Shown one piece after another: positions 55,804 to 64,000 of a stretch of 64,000 nt of DNA; the first letter of the stretch is position 1, and each line of letters begins with the position of its first letter. Source of the stretch: Stappia stellulata DSM 5886 (GTDB lineage: Bacteria; Pseudomonadota; Alphaproteobacteria; Rhizobiales; Stappiaceae). The notes under the pieces are model-generated. The model saw nothing but the letters and a program-made list of their open reading frames with translations. It searched no databases and was not told the origin of the DNA. The position numbers and the translations under genes are program-made. Location of the stretch: the NCBI RefSeq assembly GCF_000423705.1, contig NZ_AUIM01000012.1:287675-351674 (forward strand). Reading direction: 5' to 3'.

Positions 55804-57353
55804 GCGCTTTCCCCCGGCGTGCCGCTTTTCGCGCGGTCGTCGGCCTGTTCGGCGAGCAGGCGTTTTACCGTCTCGACCAGTTCGGCCTCGGCCACGCTGA
55901 TCTGTGCCGGACGGCTTTCGCGCCAGGTGACATTGTCGGCGATCTCGCCGGACAGCCGCTTGCCCTCGATCAGGTCCTTGATCTGGACGACGCCCTCGGC
56001 CCGTTCGTCGCCGCCCTGGATGATGGCGAGCGGGCAGTCGCGCCGGTCGGCGTATTTGAGCTGGTTGCCGAACTTCTTCCAGTTGCCCTGGTACATCTCC
56101 GCGCGGATGCCGGCGGCGCGCAAGCTTTGCGTCATCGTCTGGTAGCGCGCGAGGCTTTCTGTGTCGCCGTCCATCACGGTGACAAGCACCGGGGCGAGAA
56201 CTTCGTCGGCTTTCAGCTTGCCGAGGTTCTTCAGCGCGCTCATCAGCCGCGAGACACCGATGGAAAAGCCGGTCGCCGGCACGTCGCGCCCGGTGAAGCG
56301 CTTGACCAGCCCGTCGTAGCGCCCGCCGCCGCCGACGGAGCCGAACTGCACGACCTCGCCCTTCTCGTTGGTGACGTCGAACAGAAGCTCCGCCTCATAG
56401 ACCGGGCCGGTGTAATACTCGAGACCGCGCACGACGGAAGGGTCGACGGAAATCCGGTCGGCATTGTAGCCCGCCGACGTCACGAGGTCGGAAATCAGCT
56501 TGAGTTCGCTGAAGCCCGCTACGAATTCCTCGTTGATGGCCAGCTTGGAAAGCGAGGCCGTCTTGAAGGTGAGGTCGTTGCGGTCGTCGATCAGGTCGTC
56601 GATGGCCGAGGCTTCCAGGATCTCGATAATCGCCTCGAGGGCGGTGGAGGACAGGCCCGCGCCCTTGGTGAAGTCGCCGCTTTCGTCCTTGCGCCCCTCG
56701 CCAAGCAGCAGGCGCACGCCCTCGCTGCCGAACTTGTCGTATTTGTCCATCGCGCGCAGCACGGTCAGCCGGCGTTCTGCATCTTCCGCGTCGCTCAGGC
56801 CGATGGCGGCCATCACGCCGTCGAGCACCTTGCGGTTGTTGACGCGGATGATGTACTGGCCGCGCGGAATGCCGAGGGCTTCCATCGTGTCGGCCATCAT
56901 CATGCACATTTCCGCGTCCGCCTGGACGCCCGGCGCGCCGACCGTATCGGCGTCGAACTGCATGAACTGGCGGAAGCGCCCGGGACCGGGCTTTTCGTTG
57001 CGGAACACCCAGCCGGCGCGATAGCTGCGAAACGGCAGCTGGATCTCGTTGATGTTCTCCGACACATGGCGGGCGAGCGGCGCCGTCAGGTCGTAGCGCA
57101 AGGACATCCACTGCTCGTCGTCGTCCTGCACGGAGAAGACGCCGGCGTTCGGCCGGTCGGTGTCGGGCAGGAATTTTCCGAGGCAATCGGTGTATTCGAA
57201 CGCCGGCGTTTCCACCGGATCGAAGCCATAAGCCTCGTAGACGCCGCGGATCTTTGCCAGCATCGCGTCGGTCGCGCGGATGTCTGCGGCGGAGCGGTCG
57301 ACGAAGCCGCGCGGCAGGCGCGCCTTGAGCTTGTTCGGTTTGGTCTTGGCCAT
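55800..57353 (-). CDS. hisS: histidyl-tRNA synthetase
   Basis: Class II aminoacyl-tRNA synthetase of 517 aa charging tRNA-His. Motif 2 reads [29 protein letters not shown] in place of the usual FRHERPQxGRYRQFHQ, and motif 3 includes [11 protein letters not shown] with GFSIGVSRL. The C-terminal anticodon-binding domain (about 395-490) is present. The insertion-bearing length and motif 2 are of the alphaproteobacterial type, which is associated with tRNA-His lacking the standard G-1 identity element. First gene of hisS-hisZ-hisG. Confidence 0.96.
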   Translation of the reverse strand: MAKTKPNKLKARLPRGFVDRSAADIRATDAMLAKIRGVYEAYGFDPVETPAFEYTDCLGKFLPDTDRPNAGVFSVQDDDEQWMSLRYDLTAPLARHVSENINEIQLPFRSYRAGWVFRNEKPGPGRFRQFMQFDADTVGAPGVQADAEMCMMMADTMEALGIPRGQYIIRVNNRKVLDGVMAAIGLSDAEDAERRLTVLRAMDKYDKFGSEGVRLLLGEGRKDESGDFTKGAGLSSTALEAIIEILEASAIDDLIDDRNDLTFKTASLSKLAINEEFVAGFSELKLISDLVTSAGYNADRISVDPSVVRGLEYYTGPVYEAELLFDVTNEKGEVVQFGSVGGGGRYDGLVKRFTGRDVPATGFSIGVSRLMSALKNLGKLKADEVLAPVLVTVMDGDTESLARYQTMTQSLRAAGIRAEMYQGNWKKFGNQLKYADRRDCPLAIIQGGDERAEGVVQIKDLIEGKRLSGEIADNVTWRESRPAQISVAEAELVETVKRLLAEQADDRAKSGTPGESA

Positions 57354-57611
57354 TGGCGTTTGAAGGTCCGTTCAATCGGGAAGGGGCCACGGGTATGCAC
57401 CTGCGGCCGGTTGCCGGTTTCCTAGACGAAACGGCGGTCTCGGGCAAGGATCGCCGCCCCTTGCGCAGGTCCCGCACTTAACCCTGACGGGCGCTCGCCT
57501 GCTTCCGCGCTTGCATTCGGGGACGGTCGGACTATGGTCCCGCGCGAAAACGCGACCTGCGGGCGAGAGCGCCGGCAATGGCCTGTCGCGTCTCTCTCAC
57601 TGAGGTTAAAC

Positions 57612-58829
57612 GTGCCCATGCCGGTCGACGGCGCATCGCTTTCGCAATCCCCGAACGCCGACGCATCCGCCGGCGCGTCCGCCGCCATGCCGCAGGCGGT
57701 TGCGCCCGGTCCTAGCGCGCCGCGTCTGTCGGTCGTGCTGCCGACCTTCAACGAGCGCGACAACCTGCCTGTCCTGATCGAGCGGCTCGATGCGACCCTT
57801 GCCGGCATCGCCTGGGAGGCGATTGTCGTCGACGACAATTCCCCCGACGGCACGACGCAGGTGGCGCGGGAGCTTGCCAATCGCGATCCGCGCATCCGCG
57901 TCATCCGCCGCGTCGGCCGGCGCGGGCTTTCGGGCGCCTGCATCGAGGGCATGCTGGCCTCTTCCGCCGACTTCGTCGCGGTGATGGATGCCGACCTGCA
58001 GCATGACGAGACGCTCTTGCCGAAGATGCTGGAAAAGCTCTCCGGCGACGGCACGACGGAAAAGCCCGGCGCGGATCTCGCCGTCGCCAGCCGTCACGTC
58101 GAAGGGGGGGCTGTGGGCGAGGGCCTGTCGGCGGTGCGGGCGTCGGGGTCGGGCCTGGCGAACCGTCTGGCGCGCATCTTCCTGCATGTCGACCTGTCGG
58201 ATCCGATGAGCGGTTTCTTCATGATCCGCCGCGCCGAGGTCGAGCGTCTCGCGCCGAAGCTGTCCTCGCAAGGCTTCAAGATCCTGCTGGACATCGTCGC
58301 CAGCGCGCGCGGGTCCTTGCGCATCGTCGAACTGCCTTTCGTGTTTCGCGAAAGGCTGCACGGTCAAAGCAAGCTCGACACACTGGTCGCGCTCGATTTT
58401 CTGGGGCTCATCTTGTCGAAACTGGTTGGCGATCTCGTGTCCGTGCGCTTCCTGATGTTCATGATGGTCGGGGCCTCCGGCGTCGTGGTGCACATGGTGG
58501 CGCTGTTCTCGCTGATCGAAGGCTTCGCGATGAATTTTCAGGTCGCGCAGACGGCCGCGACCTTTGTCGCCATGACGACGAATTTCTATCTCAACAATCG
58601 CCTGACCTACCGCGACCGCCGCCTGCACGGCTGGGCCGCCCTGCGCGGTCTCTTCACCTTCTATGTGGTCTGTGGCTTCGGCGTGATCGCCAATGTCGGC
58701 GTCGCCTCGCTGATCTATCAGGAAGACGCCGGCCGCATCCTCATCGGCGTGGCGGGTGCCGCCGGCGCGGTGATGGGCGCGGTTTGGAATTATGCCGCAA
58801 GCTCGGTCCTGACCTGGCGCAAGGCCTGA
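57612..58829 (+). CDS. GT2 glycosyltransferase fused to GtrA domain
   Basis: Membrane protein of 405 aa. Start taken at GTG 57612, 6 bases after TGAGG; ATG 57618 is close. A DPM1/FlmF-like GT2 domain (about 40-270) shows VVLPTFNERDNLP, VVDDNSPDGT, the DADLQHDETLL metal site and HVDLSDPMSGFFMIRR. A GtrA domain with four membrane helices (about 285-405) follows. Such proteins transfer a sugar from a nucleotide donor to polyprenyl phosphate, and the GtrA part is thought to help move it across the membrane. A GT39 gene follows directly. Confidence 0.92.
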   Translation: MPMPVDGASLSQSPNADASAGASAAMPQAVAPGPSAPRLSVVLPTFNERDNLPVLIERLDATLAGIAWEAIVVDDNSPDGTTQVARELANRDPRIRVIRRVGRRGLSGACIEGMLASSADFVAVMDADLQHDETLLPKMLEKLSGDGTTEKPGADLAVASRHVEGGAVGEGLSAVRASGSGLANRLARIFLHVDLSDPMSGFFMIRRAEVERLAPKLSSQGFKILLDIVASARGSLRIVELPFVFRERLHGQSKLDTLVALDFLGLILSKLVGDLVSVRFLMFMMVGASGVVVHMVALFSLIEGFAMNFQVAQTAATFVAMTTNFYLNNRLTYRDRRLHGWAALRGLFTFYVVCGFGVIANVGVASLIYQEDAGRILIGVAGAAGAVMGAVWNYAASSVLTWRKA

Positions 58830-58836
58830 GGCGGTG

Positions 58837-60351
58837 ATGCCGCACGTGTCCCGCGACGCCGGAACGGACGTGCCGGTCTGGCTGCGTCCGGCCACGCTGG
58901 CGCTGGTCGTGCTGGCGCTCACGCTCGTGAAGCTTGTCGTTGCCGCCAATTCGGGCCTTGCCGAGGACGAGGCCTATTACCGGCTCTGGGGTCTGAACCC
59001 GTCCGCCGGCTACTACGATCACCCGCCGATGGTCGGCTGGTGGGTCGCGGCGGGCCTGTGGATCGCCGGAGATAACGCGCTCGGCATTCGCCTTTTGCCG
59101 GTTCTTTCCGCTCTTGCCGGCTCGGCAGCGCTCTGGCGCACGGGATATCTGCTCTTTGGTGCGCGCGCGGCCGGATGGGCGGTGCTTTTCTTCAACGCCT
59201 CGCTCCTGATCGGCATCGGCAGTCTGCTGGCAACGCCCGACGCGCCCTCGGTGTTCTTCTGGGGCCTGACCGTCTGGGCGCTGGCCGAGCTTCATGCCGG
59301 CCGGAACCCGAACTGGTGGCTTGCCGTCGGGCTTTTCGCCGGCCTCGGTCTTGCGTCGAAATATTCGGTCCTGTTTCTTGGAGCCGGCATCGTGCTGTGG
59401 CTTGTGCTGGTGCCCGACGCCCGGCGCTGGTGGTCCAGCTGGCAGCTTTGGGCCGGCGGCGTGCTGGCGCTTGCCATCGTCGCGCCGGTGGTGCTTTGGA
59501 ACGCCGACCACCAGTGGGCGTCATTCGTCAAGCAGTTCGGCCGCGCGGTGCCCGACGGCTGGAGCACGAAGTACATCTTCGAGTTTCTGGGCGCCGTAAT
59601 CGGCCTGCTCAATCCTCTGGTCGCGGTGCTGGCGGGCGTCGGTCTTGCGCGGGCGGTTTCCGGCGCGCGGCGGGGCGATGCCGGCTTCGGCCTGATGATC
59701 TGGACCTGCGTGCCGTTCTTTTTCTACCTTCTGCTGCATTCGCTGCATTCGCGGGTGCAGGGCAACTGGCCGGCGCCTCTGTTTCCAGCTCTCGCCCTTC
59801 TGGCGGGCGTCGTCGTGGCCGATCCGCCGGCGGCTTTCCGGCGCGGCATCGGTCTGCTTGCAAAGGGGGCCGTGGTGCTTGGCATCGCGGTGTCGCTCGT
59901 TGTCTATGTGCATGCGGTTCAGCCGCTGACCGGCAGCCTCGCGCGCAAGGATCCGACGTTCCAAACGCGCGGCTGGGGGGAGATCCGCGAGGAGGTGAAG
60001 ACCCTTGCCGAAGACGAGGGCGCGGCCTGGATCGCGACCTATGGCTACGGACTCAACGCGCAGCTTGCCTTCAATCTCTCCGGCATCCTTCCGGTCGAGC
60101 AGCTCACCGAGCGCATCCGCTATGTCATGCAGCCCTCGCTCGGTGCCGAGACGCTGGAACGCCCGGCGCTCTTCATCGTTGAGGCGCGCCGCGATCCGGG
60201 AGCCGAGGCGCTCGGTGAACGGTTCGGCGAGGCGACCCGCGTTGCCGTGCTGACCCGGCGTGTGAAGGGCGTGGCGCTGGAAGAGCTTGTGGTCTACCGG
60301 GTGGCGGCCGCGCGCGGCGACCCGCGCGATCCCGTCTATCCGCTCCCCTGA
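58837..60351 (+). CDS. GT39-type membrane glycosyltransferase (ArnT/FlmK-like)
   Basis: Polytopic transferase of 504 aa (start ATG 58837 after GAGG; GTG 58834 adds one residue). It has about ten membrane helices. The first periplasmic loop carries the catalytic acidic pair in LAEDEAYYRLWGLNPSAGYYDHPPMVGWW, the ArnT/PMT pattern. It would take a sugar from polyprenyl phosphate and transfer it to an acceptor such as lipid A, a polysaccharide or a hopanoid on the periplasmic face. It sits 7 bases after the GT2-GtrA gene, its likely donor-making partner. Confidence 0.9.
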   Translation: MPHVSRDAGTDVPVWLRPATLALVVLALTLVKLVVAANSGLAEDEAYYRLWGLNPSAGYYDHPPMVGWWVAAGLWIAGDNALGIRLLPVLSALAGSAALWRTGYLLFGARAAGWAVLFFNASLLIGIGSLLATPDAPSVFFWGLTVWALAELHAGRNPNWWLAVGLFAGLGLASKYSVLFLGAGIVLWLVLVPDARRWWSSWQLWAGGVLALAIVAPVVLWNADHQWASFVKQFGRAVPDGWSTKYIFEFLGAVIGLLNPLVAVLAGVGLARAVSGARRGDAGFGLMIWTCVPFFFYLLLHSLHSRVQGNWPAPLFPALALLAGVVVADPPAAFRRGIGLLAKGAVVLGIAVSLVVYVHAVQPLTGSLARKDPTFQTRGWGEIREEVKTLAEDEGAAWIATYGYGLNAQLAFNLSGILPVEQLTERIRYVMQPSLGAETLERPALFIVEARRDPGAEALGERFGEATRVAVLTRRVKGVALEELVVYRVAAARGDPRDPVYPLP

Positions 60352-60423
60352 CGTGCCGTTTTCGCGACGGGGCGCGCACGGCCCTCTTGGCAGGCGGGCC
60401 GGTTCCGCGCATAGGATAGGGCG

Positions 60424-61230
60424 ATGAAACGCATTCTCATGACATCGGCCGACTACGGCCTCGCCTTCGGCATTGACCGGACCCTGCGCGACCTGATTGT
60501 CGAGGGGCGGCTGTCGGCTGTGGGCTGTCTCGTCGCCTCCGACCTGTGGACGCGCGAGTATCTGCCGCTGCGCGATGCCGTCGATGCCGCCCGCCACCGC
60601 ACGCTTGTCGGTCTGACACTGGCGCTCACCCGTCCGCATGCGCCGGTGTCGGTGCGCGGGCGCACCCGCTTCGGCGATGCCTTCCCGTCGCCGCGCTGGT
60701 GGCGCTGGCGCGATCCCTTGCGTTTGCTTCCGGCCGAGGATCTGGCGGAAGAGGTCGACGCCCAGCTCATCTGCTTCGAGGAATACTACCAGCGTCCGCC
60801 TGACTTCCTGCATGTCGCCGACGACCTTCTTGCCCTCCCGCGGGTCGCGCGCACGGTCATCAAGACGGTTGCCCTGCGCAAGCATGCGCCGGCGCTGGTG
60901 TCGCCGGCCTGGCCGGGGGAGGGCGCCCGTGCGCGCCGGGTCGCGCGCGGTTTCGCCCGTCAGGCCGCGCGCGCAAGGCTGCGCGTCATGCAGCGGGGGC
61001 CGGCCTTTCCGCCGCTCGCCACGCTTGAGGCGCAGGAAACCCACCTGCGCAACGGCTTCAACGGCCTGGACGACCGCACGATGGTGTTTTGCCATCTCGG
61101 CGAGGCCGACGACCGATTGCGGCGGCTGGAGCCACGCGCCGATTTGAGCGTGCGCGAGGTCCAGACCGGGTTCTTCAAGAGCCCGGTCTTTCCGCTGCTT
61201 CTGGTGGAAAAGGACATCTTCCTCTACTGA
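60424..61230 (+). CDS. YdjC/ChbG-HpnK-like protein, deacetylase fold with altered active site
   Basis: Protein of 268 aa in the ChbG/HpnK (YdjC) deacetylase family, third gene of the unit. Family landmarks are recognisable but key residues differ. The usual NADDFG is TSADYG (one Asp lost, Asp10 kept), the GLHLN metal histidine is Thr65 in VGLTLALT, and HVDGHQH is HVADDLL, so another metal His is lost. The C-terminal HPG-like H is kept in CHLGEADD. It may be a pseudoenzyme, use a different metal site, or act on a modified lipid-linked sugar. Confidence 0.75.
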   Translation: MKRILMTSADYGLAFGIDRTLRDLIVEGRLSAVGCLVASDLWTREYLPLRDAVDAARHRTLVGLTLALTRPHAPVSVRGRTRFGDAFPSPRWWRWRDPLRLLPAEDLAEEVDAQLICFEEYYQRPPDFLHVADDLLALPRVARTVIKTVALRKHAPALVSPAWPGEGARARRVARGFARQAARARLRVMQRGPAFPPLATLEAQETHLRNGFNGLDDRTMVFCHLGEADDRLRRLEPRADLSVREVQTGFFKSPVFPLLLVEKDIFLY

Positions 61231-61258
61231 GCGGCAATGGTCCGCGACCCGACGAGCG

Positions 61259-61296
61259 AAATCCGGCCCCCCGCGGGGATTGGGGAGCCGGATTTT
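61259..61296 (+). terminator. Rho-independent terminator of the glycosyltransferase unit
   Basis: 9-bp stem AAATCCGGC / GCCGGATTT around an inner CCCCGCGGGG pairing, ending in TTTT, 29 bases after the YdjC-like stop. Confidence 0.7.
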
Positions 61297-61501
61297 CGTT
61301 GGGAAGGACCGCCGCGAGGTCAGGGAAGCGGCGGCCTGTGAAAGCAGAATGCGCCAACCGCGTTTCCGCAACAGTGACGATGATCACACAATGCGTTTTG
61401 TCAAAGGCCGTGGCGCGCTATGATAAACGGGCAGCGTGCTGGCCGGGGCAGGCCCTTTGGCGCTGCAAGGCACGTGACGTGCGGCCAAGCGGGGCAGGCG
61501 A

Positions 61502-62191
61502 ATGGTGGAACTCAAGTCTTTTCTGGAAAACAGCTTCTCGATGGAGGGGCTGGATTGCGAGCTCGCGTCCGGGCTGGCCGCGCTGGCACGCCCGTTTTCG
61601 GTCAAGCCGGGCGCGATCCTGTTCGAGGCCGGCGATCCGGGCAACGGGTGCTATGCGATCCTGGAAGGCTCGCTCAAGGTCTCGATCGTCAGTGTCGATG
61701 GCGACGAACAGCTTCTGGCGGTGATGGGGCCGGGCAGTATCGTCGGGGAACTTGCGCTGCTCGACGGGCGGGCGCGCTCCGCCAATGTGACGGCACTGAA
61801 GCCGACGCGCCTCGCCTTTATCGAGAAACATCGCTTCGAGCGGTTCGCCGACGAGAATCCGGCGCTCTACCGGCACATGCTGTCGATTGTCGGCAGCCGG
61901 CTTCGTCAGGCGAATGACGTTCTCGCTGCACGCTCCTTCCTGCCGCTGCCGGGCCGTGTCGCGCAGACGCTGCTGCAACTTGCCGAAACCTTCGGAAAGC
62001 CCGTCGACAACGGGCGCGTGCTCATTCACTACAAACTGTCGCAGGCGGATATCGCCAACATGGCCGGGGCGGCGCGGGAGAACGTCAGCCGCGTCCTCAA
62101 CGATTGGAAACGCGCCGGAACCGTCAGCCGCATTTCGGGATATTACTGCCTGGAAAACCCGGACTGGCTGCGCCAGGCCTCGGCGCTTTAG
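61502..62191 (+). CDS. Crp/Fnr-family transcriptional regulator
   Basis: Regulator of 229 aa with a cyclic-nucleotide-binding-type barrel (about 25-120, ..GAILFEAGDPGNGCYAILEGSLKV.., ..GSIVGELALLDGRARSANV..) and a Crp-type HTH (about 150-215, LSQADIANMAGAARENVSRVLNDW). The lack of an N-terminal Cys cluster argues against an FNR-type iron-sulfur sensor. Ligand and targets are unknown. It lies between the glycosyltransferase unit and a chemoreceptor gene, with 271 bases upstream that include an AT-richer stretch suited to a promoter. Confidence 0.92.
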   Translation: MVELKSFLENSFSMEGLDCELASGLAALARPFSVKPGAILFEAGDPGNGCYAILEGSLKVSIVSVDGDEQLLAVMGPGSIVGELALLDGRARSANVTALKPTRLAFIEKHRFERFADENPALYRHMLSIVGSRLRQANDVLAARSFLPLPGRVAQTLLQLAETFGKPVDNGRVLIHYKLSQADIANMAGAARENVSRVLNDWKRAGTVSRISGYYCLENPDWLRQASAL

Positions 62192-62248
62192 TTGGGCCAT
62201 TCAGGTTGCAGATGTAATCGTTGCCCGCATAAATTTTATTTTTGCATG

Positions 62249-62254
62249 TATAAT
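62249..62254 (+). promoter_or_regulatory. Candidate -10 element upstream of chemoreceptor gene
   Basis: TATAAT in the only strongly AT-rich stretch of the 208-base gap. No well-spaced -35 was found, and it would leave a leader of about 140 bases. Tentative. Confidence 0.25.
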
Positions 62255-62399
62255 TTACCTTGTCCGCAGGCGTTCTCTCCTGCCGCCATTGGAGTTTTCA
62301 AATAAATCCAAGTTCACTTGGCGTGCATTAAGTTGTCGGTAATACGACTCCCGCTATTCCCTAGTGACCAGTGTATCGGGTTAAGTGTGGAGTTCGGGA

Positions 62400-64000
62400 A
62401 TGCGGTTTTCAGACCTGTCAATTCGAAACAAGCTGCTGATCAGCGCAGGTGCGCTTTTCTTCACATCCCTGATCGGGGTCACCCTGACCGGCTCCATCGT
62501 AATGTCCAACTCTGCCGAAGAAACGGCCATGGAGCAGGCGCGGACGCTTCTCGATGCCTATTCCGCGGATGTTTCCGGCGAGATCGGCGCCTCTCTCACG
62601 GTTGCAAAGTCCGCCGCCGCCGGTGTGGAAGGCTTGCTCAAGAACGACATGCGCGACCGTGACGCCCTTGGCGACATGATGATCCGCACTGTCGAGAACA
62701 CGCCTGGCCTGGTCGGCATGACGTTGGCGTTCGAGCCGAACGGCCTCGACGGGCGCGACGCCGATTTCAAGACCCACAAATATTCCGACGCAAACGGCCG
62801 CTTCGTTCCCTATTTCTACTACTCGGACGGCAAGGTCGTGTTCGAGAAACTGGTGATGACCAAGGAAGCGGGCACCGAGAGCTGGTACGACAAGCCGATC
62901 CGCGAAAACCGGTCGCAGATCACGCCTCCCTACCCCTATCCGATCGACGGCAAGGAGGTCTTGCTGACCACGATCAGCTGGGTCGTGCGCGAGAACGGAG
63001 AGGCCATCGGCATCACGACCTCGGATCTTTCGCTTGCCGGCCTCGTCGAGAAGATGTCGACGCTAAAGCCGTTCGGCGCGGGTGAGGTCAAGCTGGTCGG
63101 CGGAGACAATCTGTGGGTCGCCAATGCGGACCCTTCCAAGCTCGGCAAGCCTGTGCAGGATGCGACGCTGCTCGACCTGATGGCGGCGACGGGGACCGGC
63201 GACCGCATGCAGCGCATCGGCGATCGCTTCGTTGCCCTGACCCCCGTCAGCTTCAAGGGCGTCGACGACGTCTGGTATGTCGCGATCGATGTGCCCTATT
63301 CCGCCATGGTGGCCGGGGCGATCTCCGCGCGCAACATGATGCTGGCGATTTCCGGTGTCCTTCTGGTGCTGGTGATGGGACTGGTCTGGTACGGCGCCGG
63401 CGCACTGGCGCGTCCGGTTGCCGGGCTCACGCAGGTGATGCGTCGTCTCGCTGACGGCGACACCTCGGTCGAGGTCGCAATTGGCGACCGCAAGGACGAG
63501 ATCGGCGAGATGGGCGAAGCGGTCGAGACCTTCCGCGAAAATGCGCTCGAGCGTCAGCGTCTTGAAGCGATCCAGGGTGAGGATGAAAAGGCCCGCATGG
63601 CCCGCCAGGCGCGCACCGAAGAGCTGATTTCCGGTTTCCGTGGCACGGTACAGCAGCTGATCGGCACCGTCAGCGAGACGGCGCAAGGTCTCGACCAGAC
63701 GGCGCGCGAATTGAGCGCCTCCGCCCAGGACAGCGCGGAACGCGCCGGCGAGACGGCCGATGCAAGTTCGGCCGCGACCGACAGCGTGCAGACCGTGGCA
63801 AGTGCTGCCGAGGAGCTTTCCGCCTCCATCGCCGAGATCTCCCGCCAGGTCGGCCAGACCACCCAGGTCGTCTCCCAGGCGACCGAGGGCACGCATGCCA
63901 CCAACGAAAAGATCGCCGGCCTCGCCCAGGCGGCCAGCAAGATCGGCGAGGTGGTGAAACTCATCACCGACATCGCCGAGCAGACCAACCTTCTGGCGCT
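62400..64000 (+). CDS. methyl-accepting chemotaxis protein, dCache type, 3' truncated by window end
   Basis: Chemoreceptor running off the window; 533 codons are visible. TM1 at about 12-35, a periplasmic dCache-type sensor (about 37-300, with SWYDKPIRENRSQITPPYPYP typical of dCache), TM2 at about 312-332, a HAMP domain (about 333-390), then the start of the helical signalling domain (ELSASIAEISRQVGQTTQVV, AEQTNLLA). It senses a small ligand and signals through CheA/CheY. The conserved tip and C-terminus lie beyond 64000. Start ATG 62400. Confidence 0.92.
   Translation, partial: MRFSDLSIRNKLLISAGALFFTSLIGVTLTGSIVMSNSAEETAMEQARTLLDAYSADVSGEIGASLTVAKSAAAGVEGLLKNDMRDRDALGDMMIRTVENTPGLVGMTLAFEPNGLDGRDADFKTHKYSDANGRFVPYFYYSDGKVVFEKLVMTKEAGTESWYDKPIRENRSQITPPYPYPIDGKEVLLTTISWVVRENGEAIGITTSDLSLAGLVEKMSTLKPFGAGEVKLVGGDNLWVANADPSKLGKPVQDATLLDLMAATGTGDRMQRIGDRFVALTPVSFKGVDDVWYVAIDVPYSAMVAGAISARNMMLAISGVLLVLVMGLVWYGAGALARPVAGLTQVMRRLADGDTSVEVAIGDRKDEIGEMGEAVETFRENALERQRLEAIQGEDEKARMARQARTEELISGFRGTVQQLIGTVSETAQGLDQTARELSASAQDSAERAGETADASSAATDSVQTVASAAEELSASIAEISRQVGQTTQVVSQATEGTHATNEKIAGLAQAASKIGEVVKLITDIAEQTNLLA

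Overview
The window is high-GC, gene-dense DNA from an alphaproteobacterium, most likely a metabolically versatile marine or soil member of the Hyphomicrobiales. The evidence is the yfgM-like/bamB-like/der gene order, a histidyl-tRNA synthetase of the alphaproteobacterial type next to hisZ and hisG, short LysR-controlled catabolic units, and many high-affinity uptake systems (one Dpp-type ABC, one polyamine-type ABC, two TRAP systems). The genus cannot be told from the sequence alone. I found no tRNA, rRNA, CRISPR array, insertion sequence or prophage.

Layout. 1-7980: a Dpp/Opp-type peptide importer translationally coupled to a C45-family N-terminal-nucleophile amidohydrolase and a PspF-like sigma-54 activator. 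These are followed by a clear -24/-12 promoter that drives an AtuA-family/DUF4387 gene pair. 8032-19552: a polyamine/GABA catabolic region with LysR, gabT, gabD, a gamma-glutamyl-GABA hydrolase-like enzyme, DUF3830, a PotFGHI/YdcSTUV-type ABC transporter, aminobutyraldehyde dehydrogenase (patD) and a second LysR. 19568-26469: fatty acid desaturase, cold-shock protein, PilZ protein, small DksA/TraR protein, NnrU, then the housekeeping TPR/BamB-like/Der operon. 26485-26913: a single AT-rich gene that looks foreign.

26950-43046 is a 2-hydroxyacid region: lutABC with its GntR regulator, a divergent TRAP transporter, DUF3422, a cytochrome c, a LysR, and glcDEF. The glc genes are split by an antisense gene for a secreted protein. 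43061-48012 holds cytochrome c', a membrane-tethered winged-helix protein, an L,D-transpeptidase, a DUF2927 protein, cheZ and tag. 48177-52004 is a second TRAP system with an isocitrate-lyase-superfamily enzyme, closed by a strong terminator. 52212-57353 (minus strand) is hisS-hisZ-hisG followed by an amidase. 57612-61230 is a three-gene unit (GT2-GtrA, GT39/ArnT-like, YdjC-like) resembling lipid-linked aminosugar transfer systems. The window ends with a Crp/Fnr regulator and the 5' part of a chemoreceptor.

How the parts work together: most modules pair an importer with the enzymes for its probable substrate and a local regulator. The least understood unit is the sigma-54 controlled AtuA/DUF4387 pair beside a peptide importer and an amidohydrolase. 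It is the best candidate for an undescribed pathway.
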